A stretch of DNA of 22,572 nt from Rickettsiales bacterium (lineage in GTDB: Bacteria > Pseudomonadota > Alphaproteobacteria > TMED127): positions 1-22,572 of the forward strand of contig PALU01000056.1 in NCBI GenBank assembly GCA_002706585.1, in the 5' to 3' direction. The first letter of the stretch is position 1. Each line of letters begins with the position of its first letter. The position numbers and the translations under genes are program-made. The notes beneath the pieces are model-generated. The model was given only the letters and a program-made list of their open reading frames with translations. It did no database searches and had not been told where the DNA came from. Below, one piece after another: positions 15,235-22,572 of this stretch.

Positions 15235-15852
15235 TTATAACTCAATAAAGTTTTTTAGTAATTTTAGCCCATTATTATGACTTTTTTCTGGATGAAACTG
15301 AGAGCCATAAATATTTTCTTTTTCTATAAATGATACAAACTCTTCCCCATAACTCGTCTTTGATTTTATACTTTTATCATCAGTATCAGCTATTCTATAT
15401 GAATGAACAAAATAAAATGGTGAATTATTTTTTATATTCTTCCATATTCTTGTTTCATGAAAATTTACTTCATTAAAACCCATGTGAGGAATTGGAAGTT
15501 TAAATTTTTTATCAAATTTCCTTACATTTCCTTTTACAAAACCTAAACCTTTAGCATTTTCATCTTCCTCACTCTTTTGAAAAAGAAGCTGCATACCAAT
15601 ACATATACCAAAAATATAATTACCTCTTTTGATAAAGTCCTCTAATTTTTCGGGCCATCCTCTTTTGTTTAAATTATTCGATAATTTTCCAAAATGTCCA
15701 ACACCTGGAAGTACAAGGTGGGAAAAATCTTTTATATCATTAGGATTGGAAATTAATTTTACATCAAAATTTAAAAAATCTATTGCGTTGCAAATAGATG
15801 CTAAATTACCAGCTCCATACTCAATTATACCAACTTTATTTTTTAAATTCAT
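15235..15852 (-). CDS. hisH: HisH-like glutamine amidotransferase subunit, copy A
   Basis: A 205-residue protein with fully canonical HisH motifs: EYGAGNLAS, VLPGVGHFG, GICIGMQLL with nucleophile Cys84, FVHSYR, and QFHPEKSH with His187 and Glu189. It hydrolyses glutamine to supply ammonia. The start ATG overlaps the stop of the copy A WbpG-type gene by 4 bases (ATGA), indicating translational coupling. No other histidine-biosynthesis gene is near, and a second HisH/HisF pair lies next to it, so service to sugar amidination is much more likely than a housekeeping role. Confidence 0.88.
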   Translation of the reverse strand: MNLKNKVGIIEYGAGNLASICNAIDFLNFDVKLISNPNDIKDFSHLVLPGVGHFGKLSNNLNKRGWPEKLEDFIKRGNYIFGICIGMQLLFQKSEEDENAKGLGFVKGNVRKFDKKFKLPIPHMGFNEVNFHETRIWKNIKNNSPFYFVHSYRIADTDDKSIKSKTSYGEEFVSFIEKENIYGSQFHPEKSHNNGLKLLKNFIEL

Positions 15853-16970
15853 TTAATTTGAAACTTTGGAACCCATTTATTTTTTTTTTCAAATAAATCT
15901 TTATTCGCCCATTTATCTATATTTTCCATAAATTCATTCATGCTCATTTTATAATATTCACAATATTCTTCGAATAAACTTTCAGGATACATATCATCGT
16001 ATAATTTAACTAATTGAACAGCTTGTTCTCTAGTCATTGCACCTCTCCTTACGTCAATTCCTGCATCTTGAGTAGCTCTACCAAATCCAAATTTTAAATA
16101 CATAAAATAAACATGTAGTAGATATATCTTTTGCTCAGTTTGAGCAAAGTTTGTATACGTACCTTCATTAAGCGTTTCATTTTCACTCAAGCCACAATAT
16201 TTTTTAGCAATTTGATAATTTCTATATGGATCCCAATTTTCGTAAAATCCGTAATGAGTAATTTCTAATTTTAATTTTCTTAAATCTTCATCACTTGGAA
16301 ATTTAAACCAATAAAGCTCTTTTTCAGAAAGTTTTGACATTTTTAAAATTTTTTCATAGCCTCCCTCTAAATAAATTGATTTAATATAATCAACTCCGTA
16401 AATTCCTTTATCTATATTTTTTGCGTCTCCACCATATTCAACTTCTCCATCTTCAGAATAAAATACCAAAGGGATATTAAATTGAACTGCTATTCTAAAT
16501 ACCGCAGTATGAATTGAAATTAACCATCCATAATACGGAAAGCCCATTTCCGTAAGGCCTAATCGATTTAATGTTCTCATAGCTTCAACATTAGGTGATA
16601 CTAATAGGTGGTTATAACCACTCTGAACAAAATTATTTAAGTTTTCTTGGCCAATCTGTGTCTCTGTTATAGGTCTAATCGTAACAGCTAACGGGTTCAT
16701 ATTAAATTTATGTTTTAAATTATATGAAACATATGACCCATCTTTTCCTCCACTAACAGTTGTAATACAGTCAAATATTCTTTCATTTGATCTGTGTTTA
16801 TTTAGAAGTTCTTCAAGTAATTTTCCTCTTTTTTTCCAATCAAGTTTTTTTTTCTGTTCTGTCCATCTACAAGCTGTACAAAATCCTCTATCATCAAATG
16901 TTACTCTAGGTCTTGTAGACATAACCACACAATTTTTACACCAAAAAACTTTATTATTTTTTTCAACCAT
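15849..16970 (-). CDS. N-acetyl sugar amidotransferase (WbpG/PseA family), copy A
   Basis: A 373-residue protein with two N-terminal Cys pairs (CKNC at 12-15 and CTAC further on), the PP-loop motif TVSGGKDGS, VFYSEDGEVEYGGD, and FGRATQDAGIDVRRGAM near the C-terminus. These identify the PP-loop amidotransferases that convert a sugar N-acetyl group into an acetamidino group, as in P. aeruginosa WbpG and Campylobacter PseA. It is the first gene of the WbpG-HisH-HisF triad and overlaps the preceding SDR gene by 8 bases. It is shorter than copy B, and the middle regions are quite different, which argues for older divergence rather than recent duplication. Confidence 0.87.
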   Translation of the reverse strand: MVEKNNKVFWCKNCVVMSTRPRVTFDDRGFCTACRWTEQKKKLDWKKRGKLLEELLNKHRSNERIFDCITTVSGGKDGSYVSYNLKHKFNMNPLAVTIRPITETQIGQENLNNFVQSGYNHLLVSPNVEAMRTLNRLGLTEMGFPYYGWLISIHTAVFRIAVQFNIPLVFYSEDGEVEYGGDAKNIDKGIYGVDYIKSIYLEGGYEKILKMSKLSEKELYWFKFPSDEDLRKLKLEITHYGFYENWDPYRNYQIAKKYCGLSENETLNEGTYTNFAQTEQKIYLLHVYFMYLKFGFGRATQDAGIDVRRGAMTREQAVQLVKLYDDMYPESLFEEYCEYYKMSMNEFMENIDKWANKDLFEKKNKWVPKFQIK

Positions 16971-17874
16971 ATTTTTTTTGCATCAATAATTTTACTCCAT
17001 TAATAATTGAAACTTTAGAACTCCACTGTAAATTTTTTTTGGCTTCCAATGAGGATATATTATATTTATAATCAATATTAGAAATATTCATATTTTTTTT
17101 AATTTTTAATTTTGACTTACTTTTATTTATCTTTATTAGAATTTTTGACAAGTCTTTAATTGAGTATAATTTGTTTGAGCCAATATTAAATATCTTATAT
17201 TTTTTCTTAACAATTGTTTTATAAATTGCTTCTGCAACATCAATAGCATGAATAAGATTAATTTTATCAAAAGGTCCGTATAATCTAATATCTTTATTTG
17301 ATTTAGATAATTTAATAAGTTGATTTATAATTTTATTTTTATCCAAACCAAATCCATATATAGAAGATGGTCTTAATATACTGATTTTATTACCAGATTT
17401 AATTTTTTTTTGAAGATAAAGATCGCATTTTTTTTTTGAACTACCATAAAAATCTTTAAAAAATTTTGTTTTTAAATTTGAAATTTCTTTAATTTTCTTT
17501 TTACCTTTATTTTCGTAGATAATTGCACCAGAGATATAAATTAAGTGTATATTTTTTTTTAAAGCCCATTTTGTAATTATTAAAGTTGAATCAAAATTAA
17601 TTTTTTTTATTTTTTTTTTATCTTGTTTTATATTTGCTTTTGGAACAAGAGCACCAATATGTACTATAGTGTTAATGTTACCAAAAACATTATCTAATTG
17701 AGATTCATTTTTTAAATCTATTAAATTTAGTTTTTTCCAAATTATATTTTTATTTTTAGACCTAATAAGTCTTTTTGATGTAGCAACAACAGATATCTTT
17801 TTTTTAGATAAAATATGCAAGAGATGTTTTCCAAGCATACCTGATGCCCCAGTTATTCCAATGATAGTTTTCAT
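16963..17874 (-). CDS. NAD(P)-dependent sugar epimerase/dehydratase (extended SDR)
   Basis: A 303-residue protein with the Rossmann dinucleotide motif GITGASGMLG near the N-terminus, VHIGALVPKANI, an ISGAIIYENKG strand, the catalytic YGSSKKK (YxxxK), LRPSSIYGFG and a C-terminal FNIGSNKLYSIKDL. This is the layout of extended short-chain dehydrogenases acting on NDP-sugars: epimerases, 4,6-dehydratases and 4-reductases. Position between the NeuC-like epimerase and the amidotransferase triad suggests a step in the same sugar route, for example a C4 reduction or epimerisation. Exact activity is not readable. It starts 5 bases after the NeuC-like gene ends. Confidence 0.8.
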   Translation of the reverse strand: MKTIIGITGASGMLGKHLLHILSKKKISVVATSKRLIRSKNKNIIWKKLNLIDLKNESQLDNVFGNINTIVHIGALVPKANIKQDKKKIKKINFDSTLIITKWALKKNIHLIYISGAIIYENKGKKKIKEISNLKTKFFKDFYGSSKKKCDLYLQKKIKSGNKISILRPSSIYGFGLDKNKIINQLIKLSKSNKDIRLYGPFDKINLIHAIDVAEAIYKTIVKKKYKIFNIGSNKLYSIKDLSKILIKINKSKSKLKIKKNMNISNIDYKYNISSLEAKKNLQWSSKVSIINGVKLLMQKKYG

Positions 17875-17879
17875 AAATT

Positions 17880-19046
17880 TTAATTAAATCTTAAATCAAT
17901 AAATTTTTTATTTTTAATGTTTGCTAAATTTATTTTTTTCAATTTCTTAATTATCTTTTTTCCAGCACCCCCTTTTCCGTATGGACTGGAGACTTTTTTT
18001 AATTTTTTTTTAAAACTGCGAAAATTGATTTTATTAAGAGCTTTTGTTATTTCATTAGAATTCATATTGACATCAATAACACTCTCAACTTTAATTCTTC
18101 CCTTTTGTCTATCTCCTATATTTATTGTTGGTTTTTTAAAAAAAGGCACTTCATGAAGACCACTTGATGAATTTCCAATTACACAGTTAACATTTTTTAT
18201 AAGAGATAAATAAAGTTTATGTCCCAAAGATTTAAAAAGATAACAATTTTTGTTTTTATTCACAAAATTTTTTATATCTTTATAAATTTTTTTGTTGTGA
18301 GAATCTGTATTGGGTATTGTGAAAACTAAGCTTGAGTTTTTTAATTTCTTTAATGAATTAAGTAATGGAAAGATATTGTTATTTTGGTTATTTTTGCTCT
18401 TTATTGTTTCAGGATGGTAGGTGATTAAATAATTTTTTTTTCTTAATTTGATTTTAGTAATTTTTTGTATTTCTGTATTCGAAAAAAGACTATTCTTATT
18501 TATTTGATCAACTCCCAAACCCCCAACATTAAAAATATATTTTTCATTTTCTCCTAGTTGTTTAACTCTTCTTTTATAAATTACGTTTGCTACAAAATGT
18601 ATGTCTGACATTTTGGTTATTGAATGTCTGAAACCCTCATCTATTGCACCTTGAGTTGTTTCACCACCATGTAGATGGGCAATAGGAATACCTAAAATAT
18701 ATGCTGCAACTGTTAAAGAAAATATTTCATACCTGTCACCTAAAACTAATAATAATTCAGGTTTTAATTTTTTTAATGAATTAGTAAATTTTTTAATACC
18801 CAGGGAAACAACTTCTGAAATTTTATCTGGCTCATCAGAAAATATATTCAAAAAAATTTTTTCATCTATTTTAATTCTGTCATTTTTTATTTCATTTATT
18901 GTGTATCCATATTTTTTTTCCAAATGAGATCCGGTAACAATAGTTTGTAATTTAAAAAATTGATCTTTTTTAATCATCATAATAAGTTTTTTTAACAATC
19001 CGTAGTCTGCTCTTCCACCAGTTGCTATACAAATTTTTAATGACAT
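17880..19046 (-). CDS. neuC: UDP-sugar 2-epimerase, hydrolysing (NeuC/LegG family)
   Basis: A 388-residue protein, typical length for the family. The N-terminal CIATGGRADYGLLKKL corresponds to the NeuC TGTRADYG motif. Further matches are LVLGDRYEIFSL, IAHLHGGETTQGAIDEGFRHSITKMSDIHF, NVGGLGVD, and NSSSGLHEVPFFKKPTINIGDRQKGR in the UDP-binding C-terminal half. Members remove UDP while inverting C2, giving ManNAc or, in legionaminic routes (LegG), a 2,4-diacetamido-trideoxymannose. That product is the substrate of the NeuB-type synthase at the right edge. The gene order with a LegC-type aminotransferase favours the di-N-acetylated route. It lies 4 bases after the ATP-grasp gene. Confidence 0.87.
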   Translation of the reverse strand: MSLKICIATGGRADYGLLKKLIMMIKKDQFFKLQTIVTGSHLEKKYGYTINEIKNDRIKIDEKIFLNIFSDEPDKISEVVSLGIKKFTNSLKKLKPELLLVLGDRYEIFSLTVAAYILGIPIAHLHGGETTQGAIDEGFRHSITKMSDIHFVANVIYKRRVKQLGENEKYIFNVGGLGVDQINKNSLFSNTEIQKITKIKLRKKNYLITYHPETIKSKNNQNNNIFPLLNSLKKLKNSSLVFTIPNTDSHNKKIYKDIKNFVNKNKNCYLFKSLGHKLYLSLIKNVNCVIGNSSSGLHEVPFFKKPTINIGDRQKGRIKVESVIDVNMNSNEITKALNKINFRSFKKKLKKVSSPYGKGGAGKKIIKKLKKINLANIKNKKFIDLRFN

Positions 19047-19050
19047 AATT

Positions 19051-20091
19051 TCAAAACCAATTTCTTTTTTCTCCTTTGCTTTTTTTAAATTTTTTTGAGT
19101 TCTTTTTTATTCCATCTAAAAAGATTTCATCTATGTATCTTAATGCAATCCCGTTTCTTATTTTTTGTTTCTTAATTTTTTTTCCCAAGTAATAATTCTT
19201 TATGAACATTTCAGGTTCATTAAAACCATAGTGTGATCTAATTGATGTTGTGCCTGAAAATCTTGCGTTGAATTCAAAGGGCACAGGACCTTTTTTTCCA
19301 TCTCTTAATTGAATATTTAAACTACCAATGCTAGGCAATAATTTTGCAATTTTTTTTAAAGTTGATTTTATTTTACTATAATTTTTTACCTCAATTGACC
19401 AAGATGTACCATACTTAAGAATTCGTCTAGCTATAAATGGCCCTATGATTTTACCTTCTTTTGAAAAAAAGAAGCTACATGTATATTCATCCTTCAAATC
19501 GTCTCCTTTATTGCCTGCAAATTCTTGAATAATCGAATTCGGAACTATTTTAAAATATTTATTTAATTCGTTCTTATTTTTAATTAAGAAAATATTTCTT
19601 GAGGAAGTCCCAAAACGATCTTTAATAAAAACTGGAAGTTTACAATTATCTAAAATTTTTTTTGCATTATTTAAATTTTTTGGCAGATAAGTCTTTGCAT
19701 AAGGTAAATTATTATCTCTAAGAAATTTATATGTAAGATATTTATCACCAGAGATTTGAACAGTTTCGATTGGAGACACACAGATTATAGCATTTGTATA
19801 TTGTTCTATTTTTTTTTTATTTAATGAAAAAAACTCAACCTCATATTCAGAGCCTACAAATAGTACGTGTATTTTATTTTTATTTAAAATATTTATAATT
19901 TTTTTTAATGAGTTCTTGTCCTCTACTTTTGGTATAATTATTGATTTATCATATCTAAAAAGAGCTGCATTCAGAGGTGATATGTCAGAAGAAATGATGT
20001 TTAATTTCAACTTGCTTATTTTTAATGATTTGAGTATTGATTGTCCAACGCCACTACCTGCTCCAGTTACAATTACATTAATCTTTTTCAT
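19051..20091 (-). CDS. ATP-grasp ligase, carbamoyl-phosphate-synthase-like
   Basis: A 346-residue protein with an N-terminal pre-ATP-grasp Rossmann region (VIVTGAGSGVGQSILKSL) and an ATP-grasp fold: SGDKYLTYKFLRDNNLPYAKT, PVFIKDRFGTSSRN, and the metal-binding end FEFNARFSGTTSIRSHYGF, where the family has a Glu/Asn/Arg pattern. Such enzymes form amide or similar bonds through an acyl-phosphate, so it may attach an amino acid or other carboxylate to an amino-sugar. Partner and product are unknown. It abuts the PHP-domain gene without any gap, so the two probably work together, and both sit inside the nonulosonic acid gene series. Confidence 0.8.
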   Translation of the reverse strand: MKKINVIVTGAGSGVGQSILKSLKISKLKLNIISSDISPLNAALFRYDKSIIIPKVEDKNSLKKIINILNKNKIHVLFVGSEYEVEFFSLNKKKIEQYTNAIICVSPIETVQISGDKYLTYKFLRDNNLPYAKTYLPKNLNNAKKILDNCKLPVFIKDRFGTSSRNIFLIKNKNELNKYFKIVPNSIIQEFAGNKGDDLKDEYTCSFFFSKEGKIIGPFIARRILKYGTSWSIEVKNYSKIKSTLKKIAKLLPSIGSLNIQLRDGKKGPVPFEFNARFSGTTSIRSHYGFNEPEMFIKNYYLGKKIKKQKIRNGIALRYIDEIFLDGIKKNSKKFKKSKGEKRNWF

Positions 20092-20805
20092 TTAAGATAA
20101 AATTTTTTGAATTTTGCCCACTTCTTTTACTGAATGAGCATTAGATCCTAGAGAAATAAGCGTCTCATATTTAAGACACTCATTAATCATTTTTTTTGCT
20201 TGTTTATGATATTTTGAATTTATTTCAAAAGCTTTTTTGTATTTTTTTGCAATTTTAATTAATTCAATTATTAATTTCCAAGGCGGTTGAGTTTTAAATC
20301 TTGAGTAAGACATTCCAAAGGGATGACCTAAAATATCTATTGAGGAATATTTTAATGCTGCAATAGAAAGTTCAAATTCAATCTCAATTGCTTCTTTTTT
20401 TTTATATTTTGAGATATGTCGTTTTAAGTTTATACCATCTTCACCTGGAAACCTATGAACACTACCCATTATTAAATCACACTCTCTAGCAATTTTAGGA
20501 TGGATGTCTATTTCACCTTTATAATTTAATATTTTGCTCTCAACACCCACTAAAGGTAAACATTTTTTTTTCTTAATAGACCTTACTTCTTGAGCAAAAT
20601 TTTTAAACCAATCTACACTCTTATATCTTGCGTGTTCACTGTATAAAACTACATCCAGTCCTTTACTGCAAGCAGATTTATACATCTCTGATACAGTATT
20701 TTTTCCATCAGTCCAATTCGTATGCATATGCAAATCTACTTTAGGAATTTTATTTGAACGTAGATTATCAGTAATCTCTTCAAATAATTTTTTTTTTTTA
20801 ATCAT
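20092..20805 (-). CDS. PHP-domain metal-dependent phosphoesterase
   Basis: A 237-residue single-domain protein with the four PHP metal-binding signatures in order: VDLHMHTNWTDG near residue 23, YSEHARY, a VGVE plus GSVH pair, and ILGHPFG, then SLGSNAHS at the end. These His/Glu/Asp residues would hold a multi-metal centre that hydrolyses a phosphomonoester; HisK-type histidinol phosphatases and polymerase-associated domains share the fold. No fused partner is present. It overlaps the LegC-type gene by 4 bases (ATGA) and abuts the ATP-grasp gene. Removal of a phosphate from a sugar or conjugate intermediate is the simplest reading, without direct proof. Confidence 0.83.
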   Translation of the reverse strand: MIKKKKLFEEITDNLRSNKIPKVDLHMHTNWTDGKNTVSEMYKSACSKGLDVVLYSEHARYKSVDWFKNFAQEVRSIKKKKCLPLVGVESKILNYKGEIDIHPKIARECDLIMGSVHRFPGEDGINLKRHISKYKKKEAIEIEFELSIAALKYSSIDILGHPFGMSYSRFKTQPPWKLIIELIKIAKKYKKAFEINSKYHKQAKKMINECLKYETLISLGSNAHSVKEVGKIQKILS

Positions 20806-21965
20806 TTAATTTTATAACAACTACTTGGTATATTGATTATTCTTTTGTGAATTTTTGTTGCATTATCTAAGTTCATTCTAGGGTATTTTCTTAAGTGTTT
20901 AAGGGTGTGCAACAATTCCCATGCTGGTCTTAATTTGATTTTTTTATTATAGCCAGTTTTTAACAACTTATATCTTAAACTTTGTTTATTTTTTCCTAAA
21001 ATTAAAGTTTGTAGCCAGAAATTACTTTTACATTCATTAGGCTCATTTAGAATTTTTATAAAATTAAATTTTGAAAAAGATTTTTTATATTTGTGAAATA
21101 GCTTTCTTTTTTCAATCAATATTTTTTTTAGATATTTCATATGCAAAAAACCAATTGCAGCGTTTATATTAGGCATTCTATAATTATAACCAACTTCTTT
21201 ATATGAATATTTCCAGACATGAGGAATTTTTGCATTTGAAACAAGATATTTAGCTTTTTTTGCTAACTTTTTATCACTAGTTAAAATAGCACCTCCACCA
21301 GCACTTGAAATTGTTTTATTACCATTAAAACTTAAAATACCAATCTTTCCAAAAGTACCCAAATGTTGATTTTTATTATAACTCCCAATTGCTTCAGCAG
21401 CATCCTCTATCATTATTAGTTTAAATTTTTTACAAATTTTTTGAATATGTTTTAGATTTGCAGAGTGACCAAATACATGAAGAACAATAATTGCTTTAAT
21501 AGTTTTGCCTGATATTTTATTTATACATTTTTTTCTTCTTATAATACATATTTTTTTTAAATAGTTTTCTAATTTAATACAATCAACCCCCAGTGAATTT
21601 TCATCTATGTCGATAAAATGAGGAGTTGCGCCACAATAAAGAGTCGAATTAACACTCGAAATATAATGGAGTGTAGGAATTAATATTTCATCATCTTTCT
21701 TTACATTGATAAGATTTAAAGAAAGATGTAACGCGGAACTTCCTGTATTTGTGAGAACTACATATTTAGATTTAGTTAAATTTTTTATTTTTTTTTCAAA
21801 TTTTTGAATATATGGGCCTATCATAAAATTATTATTTGATAACGTTTCATTAATATATCTAAATTCCTTTTTTGGCAGAGAGGGTTCATGTAATTCTTTA
21901 GAGTTTTCTTTGATGACACCTGAAATTGTTTTAATTATTTTATTTACTAAGATTTTATTATTCAA
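20802..21965 (-). CDS. DegT/DnrJ-type sugar aminotransferase, LegC-like
   Basis: A 387-residue PLP-dependent aminotransferase. Family motifs include LHEPSLPKKE near the N-terminus (as in LegC-type members), GPYIQKFE, TNTGSSALHLSL (74-83), MIEDAAEAIGS with Asp188, and SFNGNKTISSAGGG with the likely PLP lysine K217. It would add an amino group at C4 of a UDP-4-keto-6-deoxy-HexNAc, an early step to legionaminic-type acids. The start is TTG at 21965: no suitable ATG exists in the N-terminal region, and AAGGGGA lies 6 bases upstream. It follows the nonulosonate synthase after 19 bases. The LegC assignment is likely, but a related aminotransferase is possible. Confidence 0.85.
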   Translation of the reverse strand: MNNKILVNKIIKTISGVIKENSKELHEPSLPKKEFRYINETLSNNNFMIGPYIQKFEKKIKNLTKSKYVVLTNTGSSALHLSLNLINVKKDDEILIPTLHYISSVNSTLYCGATPHFIDIDENSLGVDCIKLENYLKKICIIRRKKCINKISGKTIKAIIVLHVFGHSANLKHIQKICKKFKLIMIEDAAEAIGSYNKNQHLGTFGKIGILSFNGNKTISSAGGGAILTSDKKLAKKAKYLVSNAKIPHVWKYSYKEVGYNYRMPNINAAIGFLHMKYLKKILIEKRKLFHKYKKSFSKFNFIKILNEPNECKSNFWLQTLILGKNKQSLRYKLLKTGYNKKIKLRPAWELLHTLKHLRKYPRMNLDNATKIHKRIINIPSSCYKIK

Positions 21966-21971
21966 TTTTTA

Positions 21972-21978
21972 TCCCCTT
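21972..21978 (-). promoter_or_regulatory. Ribosome binding site for the TTG-started LegC-like gene
   Basis: The minus strand reads AAGGGGA, 6 bases before TTG 21965. Strong Shine-Dalgarno sequences are rare in this window, so it supports the non-ATG start and explains efficient use of it. Confidence 0.7.
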
Positions 21979-21984
21979 TTTCTA

Positions 21985-22572
21985 TTAAATTTTAATCAGT
22001 TGATCTTTTATATAATTTTTCTTTGATTTTTTATTTAATAATTTCTTAATTAAAAAAGGTGATAAACCATTAGCAGGTCTTTTGCAGGTTAGGTTTTCCA
22101 AATTAAAATTAGTATTCTTATTTATATTTTTTTTGGCAACTATACTCTTCCTAACAAGTTTAGAATTTTTCAATTCACATTTTTGTATTTTTTTTATTCC
22201 ATCACCTATCATTTTTTCATACTGTCTAATTTTATTTGATAATTTTTTGAAGTCATCTGGATTTAAAGAAGCTTTATGATCTGGACCTTTCATCTTTTTA
22301 TTAAGTGTGAAATGTTTTTCAATTATAATGGCCCCTTTAGATATAGCAATCAAAGGTGCGTTAGTCCCAACCGTATGATCAGAATATCCAATATTTAATT
22401 TTAAGTTTTTTGATAGAGTCTCAATACAGTTTAGGTTTGCATTTTCGTCTTTTACTGGATAATCAGTAACACAATGAAAAATGAATATTTTTTTTCGTAT
22501 TTTATTAAATAATATTTTGTCTTTGATTTTAACAAAATTTTTTTTAATACTAAAAACCTCTTTTTTACTCAT
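21985..22572 (-). CDS. neuB: Nonulosonate synthase (NeuB/LegI type), 3' part only
   Basis: The last 195 codons of a canonical NeuB-family gene; the first Met is internal (it matches the STGMS motif of the barrel), and the 5' part lies beyond the right edge. Visible are FHCVTDYP, NIGYSDHT with a metal-binding His at 66 of this fragment, IIEKHFTL with His87, and GPDHKASLNPDDF. A full C-terminal SAF/antifreeze-like domain follows from about residue 139 (RKSIVAKKNINKNTNF, CKRPANGLSP). The enzyme condenses a ManNAc-like sugar with phosphoenolpyruvate. Unlike the HTH-fused homologue at 8961-10088 it has the standard architecture, so it probably makes the acid produced by the NeuC/LegC genes that follow it. 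Confidence 0.9.
   Translation of the reverse strand: MSKKEVFSIKKNFVKIKDKILFNKIRKKIFIFHCVTDYPVKDENANLNCIETLSKNLKLNIGYSDHTVGTNAPLIAISKGAIIIEKHFTLNKKMKGPDHKASLNPDDFKKLSNKIRQYEKMIGDGIKKIQKCELKNSKLVRKSIVAKKNINKNTNFNLENLTCKRPANGLSPFLIKKLLNKKSKKNYIKDQLIKI

Noticed and set aside
13114..15852. Histidine biosynthesis (hisH/hisF) operon
   Set aside because: Both HisF-like proteins lack the catalytic Asp11, two pairs are present, no other his gene is near, and each pair adjoins a WbpG-type amidotransferase.
1..22572. tRNA, rRNA, CRISPR array, insertion sequence or phage genes
   Set aside because: No cloverleaf, regular repeat-spacer pattern, transposase or integrase motif, or long inverted repeat was seen on either strand.

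Overview
The window is very AT-rich, densely packed DNA with short or overlapping gene junctions, lysine/asparagine/isoleucine-rich proteins and many A/T homopolymers. It contains no rRNA, tRNA, CRISPR array, transposase or phage gene. Composition and content (surface-glycan genes with nonulosonic acid functions) fit a hypervariable surface-polysaccharide region of a streamlined marine alphaproteobacterium of the SAR11/Pelagibacterales type. That assignment is an inference; no phylogenetic marker is present.

Left part (1-3961, mostly + strand): the possible tail of an upstream gene, a zinc-binding sugar C-methyltransferase-type protein, and a TauE/SafE-type membrane permease on the minus strand. 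Then comes a tight + strand trio: an APS-kinase-like P-loop kinase, a very small HxGH nucleotidyltransferase, and a pyruvate-kinase-like protein lacking the C-terminal domain. The trio resembles a nucleotide-activation module with an unassigned substrate.

Middle-left (3950-5751, minus): a sulfotransferase-like protein and a SAM-methyltransferase-fold protein. Next (5808-10132, minus) is a self-contained transcription unit: a NeuB-type nonulosonate synthase carrying an N-terminal winged-helix domain of the EPS-associated MarR type, a radical SAM/SPASM enzyme, a CMP-sugar synthetase of the NeuA type, and a glutamate-1-semialdehyde-aminomutase-type aminotransferase broken by one extra base in an 11-A run. 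Its promoter (TTGACT, 16-bp spacer, TATATT) carries two copies of a 16-bp palindrome, TGTTCAAAYTTGAACA. They are 22 bp centre to centre; one fills the spacer and the other lies on the predicted transcription start. The architecture suggests that the enzyme represses its own operon.

Right part (10185-22572, minus): one long, tightly coupled gene series. In transcription order it holds the 3' part of a canonical nonulosonate synthase (cut by the window edge), a LegC-type aminotransferase, a PHP phosphoesterase, an ATP-grasp ligase, a NeuC-type UDP-sugar 2-epimerase and an SDR epimerase. Two complete amidotransferase triads follow in mirror order (WbpG-HisH-HisF, then HisF-HisH-WbpG), and then a KpsC/KpsS-like capsule glycosyltransferase. 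Together these look like a pathway to a legionaminic- or pseudaminic-like acid, or other amidinated di-N-acetylated sugar, that is added to a surface glycan. The second synthase unit would supply a different acid.

No stretch longer than 300 bases lacks a gene. The longest spacer, about 100 bases at 10089-10184, is the promoter/operator region.
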